From Setomelanomma holmii (taxonomy: Eukaryota; Ascomycota; Dothideomycetes; Pleosporales; Phaeosphaeriaceae): 64,000 nucleotides of DNA. Location: contig ML978280.1 in the NCBI GenBank assembly GCA_010015745.1, positions 24,377-88,376 of the forward strand, in the 5' to 3' direction. Made by a program: the position numbers and the translations under genes. Of this stretch, positions 1 to 9,740 are shown in pieces. Within the stretch, counting starts at the first letter, position 1. The number at the start of each line of letters is the position of its first letter. The notes beneath the pieces were generated by a model. The model was not told where the DNA came from. It did no database searches and saw nothing but the letters and a program-made list of their open reading frames with translations.

Positions 1-60
1 GGTGCAATCCTCACTTGACATGGTTAGCCTCGGTTGTATAATATCAGAATCGCATTGAAC

Positions 61-393
61 TTACAGTGACTTGTCGAGACAGCAGTACTTGACGGTCCCG
101 CTTGTGCAGCCTATCTGTTGACCTGACGGAATACCATCTCCACCGTCGCATTTCTTCGCCTCGTTCCAGCATACCGAGTCTGCTACGCCGGGCACGCAGC
201 AATAGTATTTCCCCGTTGTCTTATCCTGACTGCACATGTTTGGCGGATCGCACGCGTACGGCATGCTTCCACATTTCCGAAGTGCGGTGCTGTTGCCATT
301 GTTGCCCGCAAAGAAAAAGTCCTGGAAAACTGCAAGAGCTGGTGACGCGCCGAGGGCCAACAGCCATAGTGGCTGTTGTGAGAGGAAAAGCAT
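61..393 (-). CDS. small secreted cysteine-rich protein
   Basis: Single-exon 110-residue protein. The first 21 residues form a clear signal peptide (hydrophobic core LWLLALGAS, A-L-A cleavage motif). The mature part holds ten cysteines, including two CC pairs (YYCC, KYCC), which suggests up to five disulfides. There is no transmembrane segment after the signal. I recognise no enzymatic domain; size, secretion signal and cysteine density fit a candidate effector or hydrophobin-like surface protein, though the spacing is not the classical hydrophobin pattern. The ATG at 391-393 is the only start that gives the signal peptide. Secretion is well supported; function is unknown. Confidence 0.65.
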   Translation of the reverse strand: MLFLSQQPLWLLALGASPALAVFQDFFFAGNNGNSTALRKCGSMPYACDPPNMCSQDKTTGKYYCCVPGVADSVCWNEAKKCDGGDGIPSGQQIGCTSGTVKYCCLDKSL

Positions 394-1909
394 CCTGTGA
401 TGTGGAATTGGTGACCAGACCAGAAGAGGATGAAGCTGTCGAGAGATATCGTAAGAAGTTGCGACGCGACGATCTCAAACGAGAGACGATATGAAGACAA
501 CTTAGGGCTGACAGCGTAGAGTTGCTCGCGCGCCGAGCGGGGTGTCTAAGTTTAAGTCGAGGCAGTGTTCATCAGGGGGCGTACTGGCGCTGTGGCTGGC
601 TCGTTTGGTATTCGCCAATCGAAACTACGGAAAGGCGCCGCTGGTGTCAATCTATGCCGCCTCAGGGAAGTTCGAGACCGCCTCGATGCACCTCAACCAA
701 TTCTATCGAGTCTCAGCCTGGCCAAGACGGGCCAGTACATGGTGTGCTATTTGGGGGCCAAAGGCGCAGCCTCCATCCACGAGGTGCCAGATATGCGGGC
801 TCCCACAAGGCTGGAACAAACTCGATATCCTCACGATGGAAAAGTCGGGCAGTGCCTGCAGTTGGCTTGTTAGCAATAGAATGATGATTTTGTAGCTGTC
901 TTCCTGTTGGCACAGCAAACCGTGTCGCAAATCTGCCACCGTTCAAGAGACTTTAGTGGGAGGCCTGATGGGGTTGTCTAGCGGCAGGTTGGAATAGGGA
1001 TAGAATAGTTTCCATGCTGCGAACCGAGCTTGACCTTTGCTCAAATTGAAGTTGTCGTGCTGAAACATAAGACTGGTGATCGTACCATGGTGTACTGTGA
1101 TCCTTGCATACCCTGACATTACCTATTGTTATTGGGTCCAAGAGCGTGTTACCGCGACGCAAGTCGCGATTGCGGCTCTGCTCACAAGTGCGTCAGACAC
1201 ACCAACTCGAAAGAATCTTGATGCATTGGAGAACTGCAGGCATCATATTGCCGCGTGGTTCACTAATGCGGTCTGTCGCAAATGCCACGCTCAGTACTGC
1301 GTCGAATACACTGAAGAGGGTTGTCACAGCAGCTGGCAAGGTCATCGGGCACTTGTGTTCGTGCCGGACGACTCTTCGCGTGTGGGGCCCGCTAAATTCT
1401 TTTAGTCATCCCGCTCCTTCATTTGCACTGCGTGGAGCCCCTCCTTCCATGACAATACACTTCATCTATCATTTCAGAACGATGATGGGAAACCCGTCTC
1501 TAGCTGTTGAACTCAACATGAATGACGCGACAACTGAGCGCAGTGTCCACAGTCTCGGTATCACTGCGGCCGAAGCACCACAGTTCACCGACGCACGTAG
1601 CCGCGTATGCAGAGTCACTAAAGCGCAGTGCAACAGGCTTTAGCTACTCAACATAGACTTCCGGTAAATACCTCGTCATTACAATTTCGCGGCAGCCATA
1701 TGATTGACTCTTTTTGGCGACCACGGTATGTGAAAGGCCGGTTGTTCAACGTGCTCCTCGATAGAACGAACTTTCGGTGGTAGCTTAACACGACAGCAAA
1801 CCGTCTTACTAGGGCTCTCAGCTTCGACAATCGCGTAACACGCCTCGCCTGGATCGCGTATGTGCTCGCTCTCAAACCACGGCCGTGACCAGATTGTGCC
1901 TGTACGCAC
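394..1909. other. intergenic, no supported gene
   Basis: About 1.5 kb with only short overlapping reading frames on both strands. The longest (179 residues, plus strand, 1104-1643) has no signal peptide, domain motif or plausible splice extension. I see no repeat or RNA gene here. Confidence 0.5.
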
Positions 1910-3110
1910 CTAGAAGATAGCCAGAGCATTAGGAGGGGAACCAACCAGACCGGGTATGTTAAGTGGCACAGAAGTAAGCAGGAAGGAGTACCGGCCCGTC
2001 TTCTTGCAGTGCGCTGAGAGTGCTTTCAGATCCCAGAGTTCGCCAATGCACATGCCAAACATCGAGAGCAGCCATGGATGCAAAACTGAACGAGCGACAT
2101 TAGCTTTGGCAAATGCAAACGTTTCGGCTATTCTATACGTACCGAGATCCTCCAGCGCACCTGGCTCTCTGTTCTCATTCAGCGGAGGCAGAGCTTCGAA
2201 GGCTATCGAATCGCCGGCAACTGCAGCGAAATGTTTGTTCCAAAGCCATTTGGCAGTTTCCTTGGTTCCATCAACACCAGAGAGCTGAACCCTCTGTAGC
2301 TTCGCAAAGTCAGACGGAGTCGGCGCCTCGAAAGTTTCCGTCATGCCCGTGCGGACGATCAAGACGTCTCCAGGCCGGAAACCCACCTGTTGATTCTTCG
2401 CAATGGCTTCAATATCCTCGACACTGATGCGATGCCCCTCAAATGGGTGGCAGATGGCATCGTCGCCAGTCTTACCCTGTGCGGCCGCTTTCTGCTCATA
2501 CCAGGCCTTGTAGTCAACCAGCACTCCACGAGCTACGAGTCCGCCTCTTTCATGCCAATGGTCCAAGGTTGGCATTCGGTTCTCGTTGCTCGTCGGGACC
2601 GAGAGTGCTTCCTTGGTCACCTGGATTCCATTGTAGGCGAGCTTTGTGACAGGGTCTTGCCAGTGAACCAGGCTGTCCCACTGGGTGGATTTCTACCCTC
2701 TTCGTAAGCGATACGGGAAGGTTCCTGCTGGAAATAGAAGTACCTGGGTGTTGAATGTGATCTCGTCGTCCCAACCTTCGCCAGTGCTCAGGCCAGCCTC
2801 CGCTAACGTCACGACTTTGTGTGTTGGGTCAATCCGCCCTGGAAAAGGGAATTTGAAGCCGTTGAGCGGCCAGCTAGAGAGTCTCAATACGGGCCAAATG
2901 CGTCGGACAGACTGATTCGACTCACTTCAGCGATATGGACACGCCATCCTTCGCTTCTTGGCATGCGGCTGCGACCACTTCGGGCGCGAGGAGATTGAGG
3001 GTACCTTTCAAGTCTTTCTTGCCGTCTTGGTCGAACACTCCCCATGCGCAGCCTTGGGGCATACCCTCAACAGCCGGAAGATCATCGAAGTCTGGCAAAC
3101 GGGTCGCCAT
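1910..3110 (-). CDS. putative cyclase (kynurenine formamidase-like / PF04199 family)
   Basis: Three exons: 2926-3110, 2744-2873 and 1910-2680, giving 361 residues. Introns are 2874-2925 (gtgagt...ctctctag) and 2681-2743 (gtactt...acccag). Splicing restores the family-typical string SISLNWPL across the first junction and WDSLVHW at the second. Fungal members begin, as here, with LPDFDDLP and PQGCAWG followed by GTLNLL. The family includes metal-dependent hydrolases acting on cyclic or formylated substrates; the substrate of this fungal branch is not known. It lies head-to-head with a Baeyer-Villiger-type monooxygenase, 517 bp between start codons, so a shared promoter and a joint catabolic role are plausible but inferred. 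Confidence 0.85.
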
Positions 3111-3627
3111 GATGTAAGAACTTGTGCGATCAAGCTGTGCTCGCGCCGAGGAAGAAAGGAGCCGAGCAAGACGGTGCTACACCGGCTTTGTATACTTCCG
3201 TAGTCCCTGCGATGTGAGTGGCCAAGAGACTTTGGCGGGGAAGGCTAATATGCGGTCAGCCACGCGATTGGGTGAATGCTGCCTACATGCCAGTCTCTAT
3301 GCGACGTCGACCCACATGCAAGGTAAGTGATCAACACAACACCAATCACAATGTACGGTGCATACGGTTTATGCGCTCAAGAGGCGCGGACCACCTCACT
3401 ACGCTACAAACTTGAAGAAGGTAACTTGAACAAGTGACAAGCTCACGTCAGTCGCACGGTCATTGTGGTATCGGGCCTTATTCCAACAACTACAATTACG
3501 CCCGGCAGTCAGCACGGAAAGGTCCTGCGAGCAGCATTCCGCATCTGGCCTCATTACTTGGAGCATTGCAAGTATTTTGGTCCCTCAATACTCAGGAAAT
3601 TGTCAACAGCAAGCATTCATTTCAACA
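3111..3627. promoter_or_regulatory. bidirectional promoter region, cyclase / monooxygenase
   Basis: 517 bp between the divergent start codons at 3110 (minus) and 3628 (plus). The plus-strand frame of the monooxygenase stays open back to 3463, but those residues (M-W-Y-R...) look non-coding, so the region is read as promoter and 5' leaders. I can name no specific binding site. Confidence 0.45.
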
Positions 3628-5583
3628 ATGTCGGCTGTTATTGAATCCAACGATGCGGCTATGCCGGCGGAGCAAAAGTACTTTGTTGAAGCAGCGAAAC
3701 GCAAGAGGGCGGACGGAACCAAGCAATTCGAGCAAATCCATTTCAGTGACAACGACCGTCTCCGTAGTCTGGCGGATGACCCTTTCGCAGACCATGCGGC
3801 ATTGGACAACATGTTATCTCCAATCAATGATGGCGGCCGCGTCAAGTTTCTCATTCTGGGAGCAGGCATGGGTGGGATTGTCATGGCCATCCGGTTGATC
3901 AAACAAGGCTTCTCTGCGGGCGACATTGTTCTCATCGAGACGGCCGGCGGCGTTGGTGGGACCTGGTACTGGAATCGCTACCCCGGTCTGCATTGCGACG
4001 TTGAAGCGTACTGTTACTTGCCACTATTGGAAGAGACTGGCTATATGCCGAAGGAGAAGTATGCTTCGAGTGTCGAGATTCGAACCTACCTCGAAAATAT
4101 TGTCAAGCGCTTTGGTCTGGACAACCGAATCCTGTTCCGCTCCCAAGTGTCAGGACTCGAGTGGGATGAGGGTCTGAAAGCATGGAAGACGGGGTTGACG
4201 GTTCGTAGTGGCCCAAGCGGAACGCAAGAGAAGAATATCAGGGTGCATGCAGACTTCGTCACCTTGGCCAGCGGGCTATTTCCATATCCACAAGTACCTC
4301 GCGTGCAAGGCATCAGCGACTTCAAGGGTGAGATGTTCCACACTTCTCGCTGGAATTACAAAGTCACTGGAGGCTCAAGCAATTTTGCTTTCCCGGAGAT
4401 GGACAAGCTACGAGGTAAACGCGTTGGTATCATCGGCACCGGCGCAACCGCGATCCAGGTAGTACCACAGCTCGCCAAGTACGCACAGGAGCTCTACGTC
4501 TTTCAACGTACACCTTCTCAAGTCAACAGTCGTGGGCAGCGCAATACAGATCCTGCGGAATGGCGCAACAAGATTGCCGCGAAACCCGGCTGGCAACGAG
4601 AACGCATGGAAAACCTCGCAGAGCATCTAGCAAGCCACAAGCGACCTGGCGAAGATGATCTGGTCGACGACGAATGGTCCAAGCTGGAGGCATACTGCGC
4701 ACTCATCGGCAGCAACCGCTTTGGAAGAATTGCACCCGACAAGGCTCAGGAGCACATTGGGCAAATGATGGCGCTGGATGCCGCGCACACTCAAAAGGCT
4801 CGTGAGCGCATCGCAACAGTAGTCAAGGACAAGGACACTGCTAGGCAGCTGACGCCGTGGTATCCGACATGGTGCAAGCGACCGACTTTTAGTGACATGT
4901 ACCTCGAGACCTTCAACAATTCGCACGTGCATCTCGTCGACACGGATGGCAAGGGCATCGACAGCGTTACACCTAATGGTATCGTAGCCAACGGGCAAGA
5001 ACATGCCATTGACATCCTCGTTCTGAGCACCGGCTATCGCTCGCCAACTGCCGGCGGTGACCCTGGCGGTCGCATGGGCATCGAAATCGTAGGTCGCGAG
5101 GGGCGCACCTTGAGCAAGAAGTGGGAAGATCAAGGTATCAGCACTTTGCACGGCGTCTTCTCCAACGGGTTCCCCAACCTGTTTTTCCAGAGCGCTGCGC
5201 AGGCCGCTGCGACAGCGAACTACATGCACGTCCTCGAAGTGCTCAGCGAACACATTGCGTCCCTCACTGCTCAAGCCTCCAAAAGGGCGGCTAGTATGAA
5301 CGAGAAGGTTCTCATCGAGCCCTCGTCCGCCGCAGAAGATGCGTGGGGCATGCAGATCGCGCAAGGTGCGGTGTTCTTCAGCGCAACGGTGATTTGCACG
5401 CCGAGCTACTTGAACCTGGAGGGCGAGGCGTTTCAGATGCCCGACGCAGACGATCAGGTTGCGATGATGAAGAAGGCGAAAGCGGCGATTTGGCAGGGTG
5501 GGTTGGTGGAGTTTACGAGGAAGATTGAGGAGTGGAGGGGCGATGGCAAGCTGGAGGGCGTAGAAGTTACAATGGCAGCTTAG
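3628..5583 (+). CDS. FAD-dependent Baeyer-Villiger-type monooxygenase
   Basis: Intronless, 651 residues from the ATG at 3628, which I prefer to the upstream in-frame ATG at 3463 because conserved-looking sequence starts here (MSAVIESNDAAM). Two Rossmann motifs are visible: FAD-binding GAGMGG at residues 78-83 and NADPH-binding GTGATA near 270-275. The Baeyer-Villiger fingerprint F-x-G-x3-H-x3-W is present as FKGEMFHTSRW at 232-242, and GGTWYWNRYPG near 107-118 is typical of the class. These enzymes insert oxygen next to a ketone to make esters or lactones, using NADPH and O2. The neighbouring divergent cyclase/hydrolase could act on the product. Substrate unknown. Confidence 0.93.
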   Translation: MSAVIESNDAAMPAEQKYFVEAAKRKRADGTKQFEQIHFSDNDRLRSLADDPFADHAALDNMLSPINDGGRVKFLILGAGMGGIVMAIRLIKQGFSAGDIVLIETAGGVGGTWYWNRYPGLHCDVEAYCYLPLLEETGYMPKEKYASSVEIRTYLENIVKRFGLDNRILFRSQVSGLEWDEGLKAWKTGLTVRSGPSGTQEKNIRVHADFVTLASGLFPYPQVPRVQGISDFKGEMFHTSRWNYKVTGGSSNFAFPEMDKLRGKRVGIIGTGATAIQVVPQLAKYAQELYVFQRTPSQVNSRGQRNTDPAEWRNKIAAKPGWQRERMENLAEHLASHKRPGEDDLVDDEWSKLEAYCALIGSNRFGRIAPDKAQEHIGQMMALDAAHTQKARERIATVVKDKDTARQLTPWYPTWCKRPTFSDMYLETFNNSHVHLVDTDGKGIDSVTPNGIVANGQEHAIDILVLSTGYRSPTAGGDPGGRMGIEIVGREGRTLSKKWEDQGISTLHGVFSNGFPNLFFQSAAQAAATANYMHVLEVLSEHIASLTAQASKRAASMNEKVLIEPSSAAEDAWGMQIAQGAVFFSATVICTPSYLNLEGEAFQMPDADDQVAMMKKAKAAIWQGGLVEFTRKIEEWRGDGKLEGVEVTMAA

Positions 5584-6601
5584 CTTGAAAGTAGATGATG
5601 GAATTGGACATGATGATTCAGAAAGCAACGCATCATTACAGGTAGAGGAGATACACGACTCTCAGTGTATTCTCAAGACAACTCTTTTTGTGACGGTTTA
5701 TGAGAGGAGCGCATCATGTGTGCTGCGTGCTGGTGGTCTTGTGCTGCTTCCTCATCTTATCAAGCACCTCTTACCTGAACTGAGTCATAAATACGTCATG
5801 TAAACAGACGTTGCTGATAGCCAGGAAAGCGGTCATTACCAACACAGGAGAAGAATACACAACACATAATAATCAGATTTCCTACCCTGCGCAGTTCTAT
5901 ACTTGACTTACTGCCTTGCGCGGTTACCTTTTGATTCACTGCAGACACTGCGATACTTTTCCTTCCTTGGCTACGTCCTGAGTGGACGCAACCGTGCCAT
6001 ACTATCATATCTGACGTCTTCCTGTGCTCCTCCATCTCGCTACTCGGGCATTCTCTAGTAGTACATCACTATCTATCCATGATCTCCAAGTGGCCACGTC
6101 TCAAGTGGACGCGACCGTTCCATTCGTCCGCTTCCCATACTCTCCTATACCCCTCACATCTGCTGACTTGAGCTCTTCCTGACCCTGCCGCTAGATTTCG
6201 GTTCGTAATCGTGAAGTGACCACATCGAAAGTGGACGCGACCGGTGCTGCGCGGTCTTGTTCGACGGTGCAGCGTTGTTTTGGCTCGTAATCGTCAAGTA
6301 GTGTTTTGGTTCGTAATCTTCAAGCAGTGTTTTGATTCGTAATCGTTAAGTAATGTTTTGGTTCGTAATCGTCAAGTGGTTGTTTTGATCGTGATCGCTA
6401 AGAGTACATATCCAGGCTGGACGCAACGGTGCTTGGTGTCTCGTGCGGCGCAGCGATCTTGAACCAAAGACCTGTCGTAGCGTTAGCCCTGATCACTGCG
6501 AAAGTTTGGCTTGCCTGTATCAGTGAAGCTCGTGGTAAGATAACCTGGACGGCTTACCAGATCGCTGTTCGTTTCCCTTTGGTTGACTGGCCCATCTCTT
6601 T
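5584..6601. other. repeat-rich intergenic region downstream of gene A
   Basis: About 1 kb without a supported gene. It carries several copies of an AGTGGACGCGACCG-type motif (near 5980, 6092, 6230 and 6418) and a 26-bp tandem array at 6275-6404, listed separately. The same motifs recur downstream of the paralog B, so this region is part of the duplicated unit. Confidence 0.6.
6275..6404 (+). repeat. tandem array, 5 x 26 bp
   Basis: Five consecutive 26-bp units at 6275, 6301, 6327, 6353 and 6379 fit the consensus (g)tgttttggttcgtaatcgtcaag. They diverge at only a few positions. The core TTCGTAATCGTxAAG also occurs singly at about 6201, 12589, 12700 and 12812, always next to the paralogous genes A and B. 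Confidence 0.85.
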
Positions 6602-8206
6602 CTATTCGGAAGTGCTCACTCGAAGCCACTGGCGAGCAATGACCTCAAACTTGTTGAGATCACAAAGGTCGCGCGCGTACTTGTCGCTCGACTCGGTGTA
6701 CTCCTGAATAGCCTTTTCAAGGCTGACGGTAGTATGACGAGACTTGTTCTCAAGCTCGTCAAACACGTGTTGCTCCAGAGCGCACGACATAACGCGAATT
6801 TGATAGTCTTGAAGAAGATGCACGCCATTGTTCTTGCGAGCGGCGTGTACGTTCGCGAGGAAGATGTCGAGCTTGAACTTGTTGAACCACGTCTGCTGCG
6901 CCTCGTCCATAGATACAGCGGGAGCTGGAGCTTGCTGCTGGACTGGCTGCGGGACTTGTGGATGATCCAAGTCATCCATCTTCTGCTTGATGTTGCAAAA
7001 GGATGCGATGCTGCGACCGATGCCGCCAATTATACCCCGGATCTTGCCATGGAAGTTCTTGACCCTATTCAAGAACGCCTTAAAGGAGTCAAGCTTGCCG
7101 ATGCTCTTATTGATGCAGTCGCAGTACGCCTCCGCGAGTTGGTCCGGTGTGACATTCCCTCCGACCTTCTGCACTTCATCGTGCAACTTGTTGAGGATCT
7201 TGCCTTCAGTCATTAGTGCAAGGTCGATGACCTGATTTTCGGTCAGGCGCTGGGTGCACTTCTGGATGGCACGTAGATTCATGCGCCTGAAACGTTTGCA
7301 CATGTAGACGATGGCCTCGCGACGGGTAGTCTGCGAAAGGGAGTTCAGAGAAGGCGAAGGCGATTTGTGTAGCTGGAGGGCCTTGGCCTCTTCATCGCTC
7401 AGGCCGTCATCGTCGAAGTTCACATATGGTGGCAGGTACCAATGAGGGTGGCTTGTACCACTTTGGACAGCGATGAAAGTCGGCTCCACATTCATTGCAT
7501 CTTCATCCACGACCGGTTGTTGTTCGTGCTCTGCCGGCTGCTGCGGTGGTGTACTGCGCAGTAAATGTGAGTTCATGTCCATGAATTGCTCTGCATCCAT
7601 TGCACCGTCATCCACAACGGGGCGCTGCTTTTGGAGTTTCGGCTGCTGTGATGGTGCGCTGCTCGCAGCCTCCACATTGTCCGTGTTAGATGGTTGAGCA
7701 TCCATGGTGGCCGCGTCGGTATCAGTCTGCAAGCTGACCTCGCAAGCCTTTTCAGCAAACTCCTTGATTAAGTCCTTGAGGATCTGCGGATCAAACGTCA
7801 GGATGGTGCCGCGGAATAGGCAGAGCTCTTTCTGCAAGATCGTGATCTCGTTCTTGTAGATTTTTAATCATTTCGAGGCTGCACCCTGTGCGCCGCGTAC
7901 TGCTCCAAAGCACGGCTGACACTCGCTCTGAGCAGCTGCTTGATGTCCGGTTTCGGTTCACCAAGATCGATGCGATGCACAATGCTGAAGATGTCCGACA
8001 TACCGCGCTTGCGATCGTGTTTATCCCAATCAACGCCACGAAGGTCGGCTAGCTTGTTTCTGGGGCCTCCTGACAACATCGCATAGACTTCGACGCTTGA
8101 GAGAGCTTTCTTGATGTTGTCATAAGGGCAATTAGAGTTGTTGTTGTCGGCAAACTAGACAGTGTTAGTGCTAGCGGAGCACTGGCATGTTCACAACACT
8201 GACCAT
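6602..8206 (-). pseudogene. gene A: lineage-specific protein of unknown function, frameshifted paralog of gene B
   Basis: Exon 2 runs from 8154 to the TAG at 6602, preceded by a 49-bp intron (8155-8203, gtcagt...ctgtctag) and an ATG at 8204-8206 directly at the donor. The N-terminal frame ends at a TAA (7864-7866), and the downstream frame opens immediately before it; adding one nucleotide near 7867 would give a continuous 518-residue protein. Both halves align with gene B (VSRALEQYAAHRVQPRND with LCRALEHRAAYQAKPRDE; NNGVHLLQ with NNGVSLLQ). Residues in the middle are Gln/Pro/Ser-rich and probably disordered; the C-terminal third is predicted helical. I recognise no known domain. The lesion could be a real mutation or an assembly indel. 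Confidence 0.6.
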
Positions 8207-9422
8207 AACGTTCTGACCATGCGCCCTGGTTTGAGATATGCTTGTCAGAGATGTGCTTGTCAGAGAGATCTGATCAGGGGTAGAAGGAAGCGCTGGCAGT
8301 TATGTCGATGACAAGTTCGAGAAGAACTTGTCGCAACTGTGGTTCTCGTGTGTAGTTGCAGCGGGTGTCGATGGCGCGTTTGCAATGCAATTGGTAGAGG
8401 TTGCAATAGGCTTTCTAGCTTGGTGCTCGTGGTAGTCGAGAAGGCAGTGCTGGACCTGTTTGACAGCGTAGGGTAGGGTGACAGATGGCGGAGATTGAGA
8501 GCCGTGGAGCTGTTCGTGATCTGGGCAATCTTGGTTGACAGTTAGAAGTGATGATAGTAGAAATTGAAACGCTGTGTCGAGCTGTTGTAATTCTTAGCAA
8601 GCGACCTGCGGACAAGATACTCGGTGGAGGCGGCAAGCATCATGACGCTAGCAAGGGGTGAGAGTGAAAGTTTACTGAGCCTGCGGCACACTCACGGGCA
8701 AGCCTGCGCACCGGAAACCAAACGGCCGGCTCGGCAATCTTATCATGCTCTAACGATGAAGGAAATGTGACGCGCGCGACAATAGGCCACGAAATGCCTA
8801 AGGGCGTAGTCGCAATGGAAGACATGGTCGAAATGGAACACGGGCATCCTTGCTTGTATGATCGCGGGTAGCGAGCGGCAAAATGGTTACGAACGAATGT
8901 GCGTATCTTGCCAAACCACATTTATGGGACTCGAGATCAGAGACACTCAAGTCTATCGAACTTCCTGAGGGCGACACTGGCAATAGCGAGGCCGAGAGTG
9001 ATTAGAAACAACGCAAGGGTCGCAAGGCGCAAACGTCCGGGAAACTGACACGTTCGTCTAATCATCTAAATGCTTCTTATGTGATGCCGCCAATGTACCA
9101 GACTTTCGGAGTTGCTTCAAAATTTAAATATCTCTACGGCCAACCTTCTCCAATGTCCCACGCCTGTGAGCCGTTTTCTCTTCGTACCCCTCTATTCCTT
9201 CCATTCTCTCTTCGTGGGCCCGTTATCTCCCCTCTGAGACTGCGTACTGCGCAATCGTCCCACTCTATTCCTTGGTCACGTCCTGAGTGGACGCGACCGC
9301 GCTATCTTTCTACTTGCATATCTTCCTCGGTCTGGCTACGTTGATGTTTCGCAGCAGTCCTCGCTTCTCTCTCAGTTCATACTATGCAAGCGACTACGTC
9401 CGAAGCGGACGTACTCGTGTCT
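8207..9422. other. upstream region of gene A, left flank of hAT element
   Basis: No supported gene. The block at about 8632-8672 (core catnatgacgctagc, then gtgaaag) closely matches about 15096-15136 upstream of gene B, so the promoter regions are also duplicated. CGTCC-N5-GGACG dyads occur near 9283 and 9393, the second within 30 bp of the transposon insertion point. Confidence 0.55.
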
Positions 9423-9430
9423 GATGTTGC
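9423..9430. repeat. hAT target-site duplication, left copy
   Basis: Octamer gatgttgc directly before the 5' terminal inverted repeat, identical to 12550-12557. Eight-bp duplications are the hallmark of hAT insertion. Confidence 0.93.
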
Positions 9431-9452
9431 CAGAGTGGCTAACAGTCAATCC
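9431..9452 (+). repeat. hAT 5' terminal inverted repeat
   Basis: Begins CAGAG, as many hAT ends do, and matches the complement of 12528-12549 at most positions (mismatches at g/t and a/t within the first 15 bases). Confidence 0.88.
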
Positions 9453-9740
9453 AGACTGATAAAACTGACTGAACTGACTGCCAAGACTCAGTCAGTTCAG
9501 TCACAGTTTGAAGCTCTCGATTTGTCAGTCAGTTCAGTTTAAAGCCTTTAAACTGACTGAACTGACTGCTATAGAACTGGTATTTAGATTTGTATAGACT
9601 AAGTTTGTGAGGTTGTGAATAAGGCTCAAATTAGCCACTAGCGCGAACGAGTTGGTATTTTGAGTTGATCTTTCTTATCCCTGTGCCTACTGCTACTACC
9701 GCGTTAGTAGACGTCTTCTACTGTTTTTCTTGGTGTCACT

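Noticed and set aside
1104..1643. 179-residue plus-strand frame
   Set aside because: Random-looking composition and no family resemblance.
4627..5628. 333-residue minus-strand frame
   Set aside because: Lies entirely antisense to the Baeyer-Villiger monooxygenase and has no domain; a mirror of its codon bias.
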